Source of the DNA: Ruminococcus sp.
Lineage (GTDB): Bacteria > Bacillota > Clostridia > Oscillospirales > Acutalibacteraceae
Assembly (NCBI GenBank): GCA_017410265.1
Contig: JAFQRC010000004.1
Location: 1-64,000, forward strand
Length of the DNA: 64,000 nucleotides
Direction of reading: 5' to 3'
Part shown: positions 27,229 to 35,616 of the stretch, in pieces
Layout: every line of letters starts with the position of its first letter
How positions within the stretch are numbered: the first letter of the stretch is position 1
Position numbers and translations under genes: made by a program
The notes under the pieces: model-generated
Told to the model about the DNA's origin: nothing
Database searches by the model: none
The model's input: the letters and a program-made list of their open reading frames with translations, nothing else

Positions 27229-27414
27229 GTGGCGAAAGGCAACGCTATGGGAATCGCGAAAGGTGTGGCAGTCGGTATGGCAACAGGAATGGTTGCAGGT
27301 TACGTCGGCAAAAAAATGATGGACGACGGCAAGCACAGTATGAAGAAAAAAGCAACCCGTGCGATTAACACTATGGAAAACATCGCATCAACCGCTAAGT
27401 ATATTTTCAGATAA
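27229..27414 (+). CDS. Small glycine/alanine-rich membrane-type protein
   Basis: 61 residues from a GTG with GGAGG six bases upstream. The first half is Gly/Ala/Met rich (MGIAKGVAVGMATGMVAGYVG) and could form one hydrophobic helix; the second half is basic (MKKKATRAINTMENI). It resembles small YtxH-like or phage-shock-type proteins only in style. The terminator directly downstream supports an expressed gene. Function unknown. Confidence 0.7.
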   Translation: MAKGNAMGIAKGVAVGMATGMVAGYVGKKMMDDGKHSMKKKATRAINTMENIASTAKYIFR

Positions 27415-27431
27415 ATAAAGTAGATAGAAAC

Positions 27432-27467
27432 GCCCCTGAAAGATTTATATTTTCGGGGGCACATTTT
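27432..27467 (+). terminator. Terminator after the small membrane-type gene
   Basis: GCCCCTGAAA pairs with TTTCGGGGGC (one G-U), followed by ACATTTTG. Confidence 0.8.
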
Positions 27468-27503
27468 GTGCCGAAATAAAAACAACAAACAGCTAAGTAT
27501 ATG

Positions 27504-27532
27504 TTGACAAAAATTATAGCAGGTGATAAGCT
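27504..27532 (+). promoter_or_regulatory. Promoter of the LRR dockerin gene
   Basis: TTGACA, 17 bases, then TAAGCT with an extended TG motif (TGATAAGCT). Confidence 0.55.
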
Positions 27533-27578
27533 ATAGTTGTCTACAAATTGTATACACAAAAAACAAAGGAGTAGTATT

Positions 27579-29084
27579 ATGAAAAAAGTATTGTGCCTTT
27601 TATTAAGTTTTTTGATGATAGTATCACTTGCGGCTACTATCAGTGCGAGCATTACTGTTAACAGATACAACTACAATGCTACATACGACGAGGCTGTACT
27701 CGACGGCATTTTACCTGAGGGTTACACACAGCACGGCAGATGCGGTGAAGATGTCTACTGGGGTTACTACGAGGACTCAAAAACTCTCATCATTGGCGGT
27801 GAGGGTAAACACGAAAGCAGAGATTCGTATAATCTAAAATACGAATATGAAGAACTTCCTTTTGAGAAAGTTGTTGTGCAGGAAGGCATAACAGAGCTTG
27901 ATGCCTTTGCCTTTAATAACTGCAAGAATATGAAGGAGGTTTCACTTCCTGACAGCCTTATAAAAATTGACAGCAGTGCCTTTGTTAATTGTAAAAGCTT
28001 AGTTAGTATTACAATTCCGAAGAATGTAAGCTTTCTAGGTTTAAACTTATTCTACTATTGTGAAGCTCTTGAGGAGATAAAGGTTGACCCTGAGAACACC
28101 ACCTTTGACAGCAGAGATAACTGTAATGCTATTATTGCTACTGAAATCAATCAATTGAGATGCGCTTGCAAAAACACAACGATTCCTCAGAGCGTTACTA
28201 GTATCGGTCCCTTAGCATACAGAGGAATAACAGGGGTAACAGAAATCATAATACCAGAGCATATCACAAGTGTTTTTGGTCAGGCTTTCGAAGAGTGTGT
28301 TGATCTTAAGACTGTGAGATTGCATCCTGAGGTTGAGATGTATCCGTCAGGTATATTCAGCAAATGCACAAAGCTTGAAAATGTATATATTCCTGAGGGG
28401 ATAACTGCAATTGGTATGCAGGATTTCAGTGGATGTACAAGTCTTGAAAGCATTGTGATTCCTTCAAGTGTCGAGTGGATTTCTCAATCTGCTTTTCTTG
28501 ATTGTACAAACCTAAAAACAGTTACCATAAAAAATGGTGTACAAAATATTGGTCCCGGTGCATTTAGTGGATGCACAAGCCTCGAAGAAATTGTAATCCC
28601 TGAGTCAGTTGCTAATATTCAGATAGCTGCTTTTAAGAATTGTACAGCTCTGAAAAGCATAACTATTCATAATCCTGAGTGTGTTATAGGTGATATGGAT
28701 ATTACTATCCCTGAAAACGCTGTTGTTTACGGCTATAGTAATTCCACAGCTGAGGCTTATGCTAAGAAATACGGCAGAGAATTTGTAGCATCATTGGGTG
28801 ACTATAAACCTGCATCACCTGACCAACCAGCCACCCCGGATCAACCAGCTACTCCAGACCAGCCGACAGTGCCATCGACTCCTGATGAGTGGATTCTTGG
28901 TGACGCTGATGAAGACGGCGAGGTTTCCGTAATGGATGCGTCACTGATTCAGATGTACTTAGTTGGTAAGAAGAACATTGTAGGTGATGCTCTTCTTGCG
29001 GCTGATGCTGATAAGGACAGCGAGGTTTCCGTTATGGACGCTTCTCTGATACAGATGTACTTAGTCGGTAAGAAAGAACTCTGA
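27579..29084 (+). CDS. Secreted BspA-type leucine-rich repeat protein with dockerin
   Basis: 501 residues from the ATG at 27579 with AAGGAG upstream. Signal peptide to about residue 24. Residues about 65-395 carry BspA-type (LRR_5) repeats of about 23 residues, such as AFSGCTSLEEIVIPESV. A PDQPATPDQPATP linker leads to a C-terminal dockerin (about 437-501) with two nearly identical halves, EVSVMDASLIQMYLVGKK. That recognition helix differs from the DATLIQRH type in the other dockerins here, so it may bind another cohesin. LRR proteins of this type usually mediate adhesion or protein binding; no catalytic motif is visible. Confidence 0.88.
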   Translation: MKKVLCLLLSFLMIVSLAATISASITVNRYNYNATYDEAVLDGILPEGYTQHGRCGEDVYWGYYEDSKTLIIGGEGKHESRDSYNLKYEYEELPFEKVVVQEGITELDAFAFNNCKNMKEVSLPDSLIKIDSSAFVNCKSLVSITIPKNVSFLGLNLFYYCEALEEIKVDPENTTFDSRDNCNAIIATEINQLRCACKNTTIPQSVTSIGPLAYRGITGVTEIIIPEHITSVFGQAFEECVDLKTVRLHPEVEMYPSGIFSKCTKLENVYIPEGITAIGMQDFSGCTSLESIVIPSSVEWISQSAFLDCTNLKTVTIKNGVQNIGPGAFSGCTSLEEIVIPESVANIQIAAFKNCTALKSITIHNPECVIGDMDITIPENAVVYGYSNSTAEAYAKKYGREFVASLGDYKPASPDQPATPDQPATPDQPTVPSTPDEWILGDADEDGEVSVMDASLIQMYLVGKKNIVGDALLAADADKDSEVSVMDASLIQMYLVGKKEL

Positions 29085-29103
29085 TTTTAATCTTAGTTAA
29101 AGA

Positions 29104-29142
29104 AAAAGAGCACCGTGTGATAAAAATCACGCGGTGCTTTCT
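29104..29142. terminator. Bidirectional terminator between the LRR gene and luxS
   Basis: AGCACCGTGTGAT pairs with ATCACGCGGTGCT; T-rich tails occur on both strands. Confidence 0.9.
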
Positions 29143-29147
29143 GCTTC

Positions 29148-29612
29148 TTATTCACTGTAGTCGTAGCTTAGCTTTTTGACATTCCAGTCTTTGATAGCTT
29201 CATAGTATTTACAGAGCTCTTCGTGAGCCTTAGGTGCATTGTGCGCGAGGTAATTTCCGCACTCAATCTTTGAGTTACCCGGAATATCTCCCTCGTGGTC
29301 ACGACATTTTTTGACGATATCCTTGATGAGTGAAAGTGCAGTATCAAACTCTAAATCACGGGTGAGAAAGTAAAATCCCGTCATACAACCCATCGGTCCG
29401 AAGTAGATAACATTGTCACTAAATTCACTGTTTCTTGCGTAAGTTGCGAAAAGATGCTCGATAGTGTGCATAGCGAAAGGCTCTAAAAACGGAGGGGTAT
29501 TCGGCTTTATAAAACGCAGGTCAAAGGTGGTGATGTCACCGTCGATTCGCGAAATATATACTCCGACATCAAGTTTGTTGTGGTCTACTGTAAAGCTTGC
29601 GATTTTCTTCAT
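29148..29612 (-). CDS. luxS: S-ribosylhomocysteine lyase LuxS
   Basis: 154 residues. The metal site HTIEH is at 49-53, and the loop GPMGCMTGFY holds the Cys at about residue 76 in the family position. It cleaves S-ribosylhomocysteine to homocysteine and DPD, the autoinducer-2 precursor, so it serves methyl-cycle recycling and possibly signalling. GAGGATATT precedes the ATG. It follows a GH25 gene by 11 bases, an unusual operon partner. Confidence 0.97.
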   Translation of the reverse strand: MKKIASFTVDHNKLDVGVYISRIDGDITTFDLRFIKPNTPPFLEPFAMHTIEHLFATYARNSEFSDNVIYFGPMGCMTGFYFLTRDLEFDTALSLIKDIVKKCRDHEGDIPGNSKIECGNYLAHNAPKAHEELCKYYEAIKDWNVKKLSYDYSE

Positions 29613-29623
29613 AATATCCTCAC

Positions 29624-30565
29624 TTAGTAATTCTTCATACAGATGTTCATATCGACATTGCCCTCTATTCCGTCTACCTGACCTTCGATATCATACTGCC
29701 ACATTGTGAAGTTGTAGTACATCGACGGGTGCTCTTCGTAGTCAGCCACCCAGAAATCTATGTCCTTTAACTCCTCGAGATTGTACTTGTAGTACATAAG
29801 ATAGGTGTTGGAGTAGATAATAGCAGTGTTACCGCTTTCTTTTATTGTATCACAGAACGCGATAGCTGCCGCGGTTAAGTCCTCGCTTGAAACATTGTCT
29901 GTTCTGGCTGAGTCACCCTCAATAGTCTCCCAGTCGAAAGCAACAGGATAGTCAAATTCGAGTCCCTTTGTCTGCTTGAGAAAATAATTTGCTTCCTCAA
30001 CTGCTTCTTCGGCATTTTTAGCCTGTGAGAAGAAATATCCGCCGACTCTCAGCCCTGCGTCCTTTGCACCTTCAAAGTAGTCATAGAATTTTGAATCCAT
30101 GTAGAAGTCGCCTTCTTCGCCGTAGTATCTTCCGCCTAGTCTGAGCATAACAAAGTCAAAGCCTTGCGCTTTCACTTTGTTAAAGTCAACATCGCCTTGA
30201 TACTCCGACAGGTCAACACCCATGCAGGAAGCAACCTCATTATCAATATAGTAGGTCATCATGCCTTTGTCGTCGATGATGAAGTTGTCGTTTTCATAGA
30301 CATTTTTTGCGAAGCCTGCGACAGCATCTATTTCAATCATGCCTAAAGATGGGTCATTGATAGTAATTTTCTCGCCCTTTTTGATTTTCTCTGTTTCGTG
30401 CTCGACAAATTCGGTAGGACGAATTTGTTGTTCATCGTCGTTATTGTTCATAGTGGTGATTAAAACGGTAGCGCCCACAGCAACCACAAGCACTAATGCT
30501 ATTACTAAGGGAAGTATGTTAAACCCTTTTTTAGCGTGTTTACCGTTGTTTCCAAAAATAGCCAT
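29624..30565 (-). CDS. Membrane-anchored GH25 lysozyme-like muramidase
   Basis: 313 residues. A basic N-terminus and one transmembrane segment (about 18-40) anchor it, followed by an acidic linker and a GH25 domain (about 115-313). Catalytic acidic residues are in GVDLSEYQG and AFDWETIEG; FWVADY and MWQYDIEG are further family marks. It should cleave the N-acetylmuramic acid to N-acetylglucosamine bond of peptidoglycan at the cell surface. It heads the operon with luxS and has its own promoter. Confidence 0.93.
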   Translation of the reverse strand: MAIFGNNGKHAKKGFNILPLVIALVLVVAVGATVLITTMNNNDDEQQIRPTEFVEHETEKIKKGEKITINDPSLGMIEIDAVAGFAKNVYENDNFIIDDKGMMTYYIDNEVASCMGVDLSEYQGDVDFNKVKAQGFDFVMLRLGGRYYGEEGDFYMDSKFYDYFEGAKDAGLRVGGYFFSQAKNAEEAVEEANYFLKQTKGLEFDYPVAFDWETIEGDSARTDNVSSEDLTAAAIAFCDTIKESGNTAIIYSNTYLMYYKYNLEELKDIDFWVADYEEHPSMYYNFTMWQYDIEGQVDGIEGNVDMNICMKNY

Positions 30566-30596
30566 AAAGTTCTCCTTTTCAGCATTTTATGCTACG

Positions 30597-30625
30597 AGGA
30601 TACCACAAAACGACGATAAAGTAAA
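30597..30625 (-). promoter_or_regulatory. Promoter of GH25-luxS
   Basis: On the minus strand TTTACT and TATCCT are 17 bases apart, with an extended TGG before the -10. Confidence 0.6.
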
Positions 30626-30653
30626 CAAATTTAACAGTAAGTTTACTTTTGCC

Positions 30654-30682
30654 TTGAAAATATTCACACTTTCTTTTATAAT
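30654..30682 (+). promoter_or_regulatory. Promoter of the 81-residue gene
   Basis: TTGAAA and TATAAT with a 17-base spacer, divergent from the GH25 promoter. Confidence 0.75.
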
Positions 30683-30709
30683 GTAAAAAAAGCTGAAAGG
30701 GGATACGCG

Positions 30710-30955
30710 GTGCAGGTTCTGGGTTACAAGAAGAAAACTAAAACACAGCTGCTCAGAGCAGTCGACGAGTGCGTGTCCATCAGCCAGCTTTTTGCGCTTG
30801 TCCAGCACGAGGGGCTTGTACTGCAGATGCAGTCTTTACCCGGTGCGTCTAACATTTCTCCTAAAAAGCTACCTACTGGAGATGTGGTTATGAAGTCACC
30901 GCTTGAAAACCTCAAAGACAGAGTGAAAACGGCGATCGTGTGTCAGAGAATATAG
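30710..30955 (+). CDS. Small unrecognised protein
   Basis: 81 residues from a GTG preceded by AAAGGGG. Charged N-terminus (GYKKKTKTQLLRAVDECVS), then a helical section and a C-terminal LENLKDRVKTAIV. No signal or membrane segment. A good promoter upstream and terminator downstream support a real single-gene unit. Family not recognised; a helical DNA- or protein-binding role is only a guess. Confidence 0.65.
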   Translation: MQVLGYKKKTKTQLLRAVDECVSISQLFALVQHEGLVLQMQSLPGASNISPKKLPTGDVVMKSPLENLKDRVKTAIVCQRI

Positions 30956-30963
30956 TTTTAGTT

Positions 30964-30993
30964 AAAGTACAGGCAACTGTACTTTTATTTTTT
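30964..30993 (+). terminator. Terminator after the 81-residue gene
   Basis: AAAGTACAG and CTGTACTTT with a 4-base loop, followed by TATTTTTT. Confidence 0.92.
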
Positions 30994-31025
30994 GCATTTC
31001 TTTGTATATTTTTACTATATTTTTC

Positions 31026-31053
31026 TTGAAAAATCACTCTTTAGTGTTATAAT
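31026..31053 (+). promoter_or_regulatory. Promoter of the metallophosphoesterase dockerin gene
   Basis: TTGAAA and TATAAT with a 16-base spacer and extended -10 (TGTTATAAT). Confidence 0.8.
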
Positions 31054-31090
31054 TGTAGTGTAAACTATATTAACAAAACAGGAGGTTAAT

Positions 31091-34000
31091 ATGAAAAAGT
31101 TATTATCTATCATTTTAGCTTTAGTGATGCTTTTTAGTGTTATGCCGTACACGGTATTTGCTGAAGAAGTAAGCACACTGAGCTATGAATTTACAGGCAC
31201 TAACGCTGATGACCCGGGTTATGCAGAAGGTACGATTACTTTCAGTGCAGCTTCCACAGCGAAATACTACCTGTACTGGGGCGATGAAGAAAAGGCGCTC
31301 GAGCAGTATTTTGAAATCGCTTCGTTTACTGTAGAAAAAGGTAGCTTTGCTACATACAAATTCCCTGCTCAGACAGCTATTCCTGCTGATGCAGAATGTG
31401 TATTTGTATCAAAAGCGAGCTCATGCGAAAATGCATATGTAAGCGAAAACATCGCAAAGTTTGATATTCCTGACAGCAAGAAGCTCTTTGATTCTTCTTC
31501 TGAGCGTCAGTACAGATACGCTGCACTTTCTGATATCCACATTGATATGCAAAACGGCAATGAAGCAGGCTACTATGTAAACGCTGTTGACCACTGGGCA
31601 CAGACTCTGGATGTCTGCGTTGACAGAGAGGTTGACTTTATCATTTCAGCAGGAGACCAGGTAACAAACGCTTGGGGCGCTACTCAGGAATGGCTGACAT
31701 ATCAGAAGGTTTTAGCTGAGTCTGACTATGTTAACCCGATTTACGAATCAGACGGTAACCACGAGCCTAGAGGTAGCGCAAACAGTAACTGCGACACAGC
31801 TTGCTCAAACGAAGAGTTTTCAATCGGCACAGGTCTTGATGCTGATGCTCAGTCTATAGTTGACGGCAAGGATTACTACGAAGTAACAGAGCCTAATACA
31901 GGCGACCACTTCATCTTTATGAGTGAAGTTAACGCTCACCCTGGTGAGAATGATAACTTCTCGAAAGAACAGCTCGATTGGCTCGAGGGCTTGCTCGATA
32001 AATACGAGGGCGACGGAAAGAAAGTATTCCTTATTCAGCACGCTCTGCTTCAGGGCTACGGCGCAGGTGACGATACTTTTGACCCGGGTTATCAGGGCGG
32101 TATCAGAATGGCTCATGCTGAAACAGGAGAGCAGTTCCCTAACAACCAGAGATTCAAAGCTATTATAGAAGACCATCAGGAAATTATCTGGTACTCAGGT
32201 CATACACATATTGATTTCACAGAAAACCAGAACTATTCTTCAGAAAACGGCAAATCCTGCCATATGGTGCACATCCCGTCAGCGTGCAATACTACACGCT
32301 ATCAGAAGGACGAAAACGGAGTGAAATACTTAGGCACCAGCACAGACTACACCTTCTTTGATGACACAACACAGGGTTATGTTGTTGATGTTTTCGAGGG
32401 TGCAACAGTGCTTTATGGTACAAACCTTCACTACAACAAGGTTTACCCTGCGTATACATACATAATCGAAGAGGGCGTTCCTGAAGAAAGACCAACAGAA
32501 GAAACTCAGCCTCGCCCAACAGTTCCAGTTCCAACACAGCCTGATATCGAAAACGGCACGGTTGTTTACTGTGTCAATTCAGCTAACTGGGCTGATGTTT
32601 ATGTTCACGCTTGGCCGACCGGTTCTACAGGTACAACATGGCCTGGCTATCCGATGACTAAAACAGGAGAAACCGTAAACGGTTTTGATGTATACAAAGC
32701 AACAATCGAAGCTGACTACACAGGTGTTATTTTTAACAACATGGGCAACGGCTCAAAGACTCCTGACCTCACAGTTATGGAAAACCAGTACTATGATGTA
32801 AGATCAGGTGCGTGGTACGCAACACTAGCAGAGGTTCCTGAGGTTGAAGCGCTTTCCACTGACCGCTATCTTGTTGGTGAATTCAACGGCTGGAGCACAG
32901 TAGCTAATGAGTTCAAGCTCAACGCTGAGGGTGACTCCACAGCTTATGTCACAATGACTTTAGACGCTAACAAGACATATCAGTTCAAGGTTGTCAGAGA
33001 GGGCACATGGACCAGCTGTTCAACACCTATTACAGAAAGCGTAGAAGGTCTTACTTTCTCTAAATCAGTCAGCGGTAACGCTACAATTACTACTCAGGCA
33101 GCAGGCGACTATGTATTCTCGTTTGGTATTGCTAGCTCACAGCTTGGCGTAGTTTATCCCGAGCCGTCAGAAACTCCGACAGAGGCTCCGACAGATAAGC
33201 CAACTGAAACTCCGACTGAAGTTCCTACAGACAAGCCAACAGAAACTCCGACTGAAGTTCCTACAGACAAGCCTACAGAAACTCCAACTGAAGTTCCGAC
33301 AGATAAACCGATTGTTGATATCATCTACGGTGATGTCAATGGTGACGGTGAGGTGGCCGTAATAGACGCTACTTTGATTCAGCGCCATATCGCAAAGATT
33401 ATTACACTCACAGAGGAACAGCTTGAGAGAGCTCTCGTCAGAGGAGATGCAGAGCTGACAGTAATGGACGCAACTCTGATTCAGCAGAAAGTTGCTAAAA
33501 TTATAGAAAAATTCCCTGTTGAAGTTGAAAGCAAAGATGTTGCTACAACATCAGCTGATGATGCAGTAGCAAGTGATGATATCTTTACAAAAGCTACTGA
33601 GTATCTCTCATATTACTTCCAGTATGCTTCGTATGACGACTACCAGGCATTAAAGAAGGTTGTCTATAAGTACAAGGATACTGACACAACATCTCTTACA
33701 GCTTCTGCACAGGCAGAGCTTGAAGAGGCTATTGCTGATTTTGATGCTCTACGTGAAAAGGTACATCAGCAGACAGTATACTTCACTGACGGCAACAGCC
33801 TTGGTAACATTAGAGCATACTACTTCAACAGTGCTTCAAATACTGAGGTTGAAGCTTGGCCGGGACAGATTGGTTCTTACATCCAGACTAATTCCTACGG
33901 CCAGAATGTTTACGCTGTTACACTGAACTTCTCAAAGTTTGATACTATCGTATTCAGCAGCAACGGCAATAATAAGACAGCTGACATCACCTTAGATGGT

Positions 34001-34429
34001 TGCTCAGGCAAGCTCTACTACCCGACAGAGCAGGATGCTGAGGGAGCATGGGGCGTAGCCGAAACCACCTTCAAGCAGATGTGGTGCGGCGAAAAACAGG
34101 ACGAAGTCGGCGACGATGTAGCCGAAGATGTCACCATTTACTTCACAGATACACTAGGCTGGTCAACTGTTAACTGCTACTACTGGTTAGGCTCTAAGAA
34201 CAACTCCTGGCCTGGTCAGCAGATGACCTATGTCAGAAATAATTCGTCAGGACAGCCGATTTACACAATTACTCTTCCTGCAGGCGCATCAGTTGTATTC
34301 AACAATTTTGTCAACGATGCAGGTCTACAGAGCGTTGATGTCACAGGTGTCACAGGCGGTTGCGGATATTATCTGACAACTCAAAGTGCAGGTAAATATC
34401 TGTATGAAACCTATGTTTACGGCGAGTAA
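31091..34429 (+). CDS. Secreted metallophosphoesterase with starch-binding modules and an internal dockerin
   Basis: 1112 residues. Signal peptide (1-24); a beta-sandwich of purple-acid-phosphatase style (about 25-125); a calcineurin-like phosphoesterase (about 140-440) with LSDIHID, AGDQVTN, SDGNHE and HTHID metal motifs. Then a CBM26-like module (about 487-580, DVYVHAWP...WPGYPM), a second carbohydrate-binding-like domain (about 593-690, YLVGEFNGW), a Pro/Thr linker of repeated TETPTEVPTDKP, an internal dockerin (about 746-808), a helical segment (about 820-893) and two more CBM26-like modules (about 894-1112, each with WPGQ). The second dockerin loop (RGDAELTV) lacks the usual calcium-binding Asp series. 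It may release phosphate from starch-bound substrates, an inference. Confidence 0.88.
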   Translation: MKKLLSIILALVMLFSVMPYTVFAEEVSTLSYEFTGTNADDPGYAEGTITFSAASTAKYYLYWGDEEKALEQYFEIASFTVEKGSFATYKFPAQTAIPADAECVFVSKASSCENAYVSENIAKFDIPDSKKLFDSSSERQYRYAALSDIHIDMQNGNEAGYYVNAVDHWAQTLDVCVDREVDFIISAGDQVTNAWGATQEWLTYQKVLAESDYVNPIYESDGNHEPRGSANSNCDTACSNEEFSIGTGLDADAQSIVDGKDYYEVTEPNTGDHFIFMSEVNAHPGENDNFSKEQLDWLEGLLDKYEGDGKKVFLIQHALLQGYGAGDDTFDPGYQGGIRMAHAETGEQFPNNQRFKAIIEDHQEIIWYSGHTHIDFTENQNYSSENGKSCHMVHIPSACNTTRYQKDENGVKYLGTSTDYTFFDDTTQGYVVDVFEGATVLYGTNLHYNKVYPAYTYIIEEGVPEERPTEETQPRPTVPVPTQPDIENGTVVYCVNSANWADVYVHAWPTGSTGTTWPGYPMTKTGETVNGFDVYKATIEADYTGVIFNNMGNGSKTPDLTVMENQYYDVRSGAWYATLAEVPEVEALSTDRYLVGEFNGWSTVANEFKLNAEGDSTAYVTMTLDANKTYQFKVVREGTWTSCSTPITESVEGLTFSKSVSGNATITTQAAGDYVFSFGIASSQLGVVYPEPSETPTEAPTDKPTETPTEVPTDKPTETPTEVPTDKPTETPTEVPTDKPIVDIIYGDVNGDGEVAVIDATLIQRHIAKIITLTEEQLERALVRGDAELTVMDATLIQQKVAKIIEKFPVEVESKDVATTSADDAVASDDIFTKATEYLSYYFQYASYDDYQALKKVVYKYKDTDTTSLTASAQAELEEAIADFDALREKVHQQTVYFTDGNSLGNIRAYYFNSASNTEVEAWPGQIGSYIQTNSYGQNVYAVTLNFSKFDTIVFSSNGNNKTADITLDGCSGKLYYPTEQDAEGAWGVAETTFKQMWCGEKQDEVGDDVAEDVTIYFTDTLGWSTVNCYYWLGSKNNSWPGQQMTYVRNNSSGQPIYTITLPAGASVVFNNFVNDAGLQSVDVTGVTGGCGYYLTTQSAGKYLYETYVYGE

Positions 34430-34448
34430 ATCTGTATAAAAACAATTG

Positions 34449-34474
34449 AAGGCTCCCTTTCGGGAGCCTTTTTT
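34449..34474 (+). terminator. Terminator of the metallophosphoesterase gene
   Basis: AAGGCTCCC and GGGAGCCTT around TTTC, followed by TTTT. Confidence 0.93.
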
Positions 34475-34501
34475 GTGTCAGCTGTTTGTGGTTTCGCATA
34501 T

Positions 34502-34536
34502 CATTTTTCCCTAGTGGTCGGTTATGTGTTTTCCGC
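34502..34536 (-). pseudogene. Remnant of the pdaB 3' end
   Basis: 35 bases match 35638-35672, the 3' end of the PdaB-like gene, at 31 positions and in the same orientation. Translated on the minus strand it reads GKHITDH, a stop, then GKM, against GKYITDHEGKM in the intact gene. With that gene it brackets the acetyltransferase cassette. Confidence 0.7.
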
Positions 34537-34555
34537 AAAGATGTTAACTAAACAC

Positions 34556-34584
34556 TTTATTTTATAGGATAAATGAAGTATAAT
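34556..34584 (+). promoter_or_regulatory. Promoter of the GNAT gene
   Basis: TTTATT and TATAAT with a 17-base spacer. Transcription would begin near 34591. Confidence 0.5.
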
Positions 34585-34591
34585 CTAAACA

Positions 34592-34680
34592 ATGGATAAG
34601 AATTTCTCGGGTTAACAACAACTTACGCAAAAAACATAAAGCCGAGCGTTGCTGTGTGCTGGTTTTATCCATCAAGGAGG
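34592..34680 (+). promoter_or_regulatory. Structured leader of the GNAT gene
   Basis: ATGGATAA (34592-34599) and TTATCCAT (34665-34672) could close a stem just before the AAGGAGG ribosome site. The first arm is also the start of an 8-codon open frame (MDKNFSG, stop) that would be almost leaderless. Inner CTCGG/CCGAG can pair as well. Confidence 0.4.
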
Positions 34681-34686
34681 ATACTC

Positions 34687-35541
34687 GTGATAAAAATAAC
34701 AGATACATACAGTTTAAAGGAAATTTTTACTTTTCAATTGGGTTTTAAAACGCCCTATTTTTTTGATGTGGATTTTGAATCCTGGAAAAAATCTTTTGAA
34801 GATGATATCGACGGTGAGGTTAGGACGCTATTTAAGAAACTTTTCACAATAGTTGCTTATGACAGCGATGAACTTTTAGGATTTATTCAATACGGTAATA
34901 CTGCATTTGGATTTGATAATAACGGTGAGATTTCAAGTGCTATTTCATACCCTGTTATTCGCAATCTGTATTTTGCAAAAGACAGAGTAGATGTGGGCAA
35001 ATTGCTCATGAATGAAGCAAAGAAAAAACTGGGAGAGAATGAACGAATATATGCGTTCTTCCATTATTTTGGTATGAGCTGTTTTGCGCGACACGGCAAG
35101 CTCTTTGAAAATCACGCTCATATTGATGCTTTACTTAAAGAAAATGGCTTTGAAATTGAGCATGAAAATGTGTACTATTCATCTACAATTAATGGAGATG
35201 TAAGTTCAGAGGTAACAATCACCCCGAGCGATTTGACAAAGGGCAATCAGCAGTATATTGACTTCAGAATTGGCAGCAATCAGGTTGGTGGATGTGAAGT
35301 GCATTATCTGAATGAAAGCATAGCATACCTCCGTTGGATATATGTCAACGGCGATATAGTTGGCAAAGGTATCGGCACAAAATGTATGAATGCATTAAAA
35401 GCTTTCCTTTATATGAAAGGTGTAAAACGTTTTGATACTGACACTGCTATCGATAACAGAGTGGCTCAACATTACTATGAGAAAAATGGTTTTCTTCGTG
35501 AGGGTGTTACAAGGAGTTACTATACAAAACAGGAGAAATGA
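34687..35541 (+). CDS. GNAT-family acetyltransferase with long N-terminal extension
   Basis: 284 residues from a GTG at 34687 with AAGGAGG at 34674-34680; an upstream in-frame ATG lacks a ribosome site. The C-terminal half (about 185-284) is a GNAT domain: IYVNGDIVGKGIGTKCMN carries the acetyl-CoA loop (GKGIGT) and HYYEKNGF the C-terminal signature. The first half has a second, degenerate GNAT-like pattern (LGFIQYG, NLYFAKDRVDVGKLLMNEA). Substrate unknown. The gene sits in a cassette flanked by repeats of the pdaB 3' end. Confidence 0.85.
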   Translation: MIKITDTYSLKEIFTFQLGFKTPYFFDVDFESWKKSFEDDIDGEVRTLFKKLFTIVAYDSDELLGFIQYGNTAFGFDNNGEISSAISYPVIRNLYFAKDRVDVGKLLMNEAKKKLGENERIYAFFHYFGMSCFARHGKLFENHAHIDALLKENGFEIEHENVYYSSTINGDVSSEVTITPSDLTKGNQQYIDFRIGSNQVGGCEVHYLNESIAYLRWIYVNGDIVGKGIGTKCMNALKAFLYMKGVKRFDTDTAIDNRVAQHYYEKNGFLREGVTRSYYTKQEK

Positions 35542-35575
35542 TTTTCTTGTAAATTCTAATCTAACCAATAATAAA

Positions 35576-35611
35576 AGAGATATGAGAGGATTCTTTTTCT
35601 CTCATATCTCT
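35576..35611. terminator. Bidirectional terminator between the GNAT gene and the pdaB-like gene
   Basis: AGAGATATGAGAG and CTCTCATATCTCT are a perfect 13-bp stem, followed by TTTT on the plus strand. Confidence 0.9.
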
Positions 35612-35616
35612 TTTTG

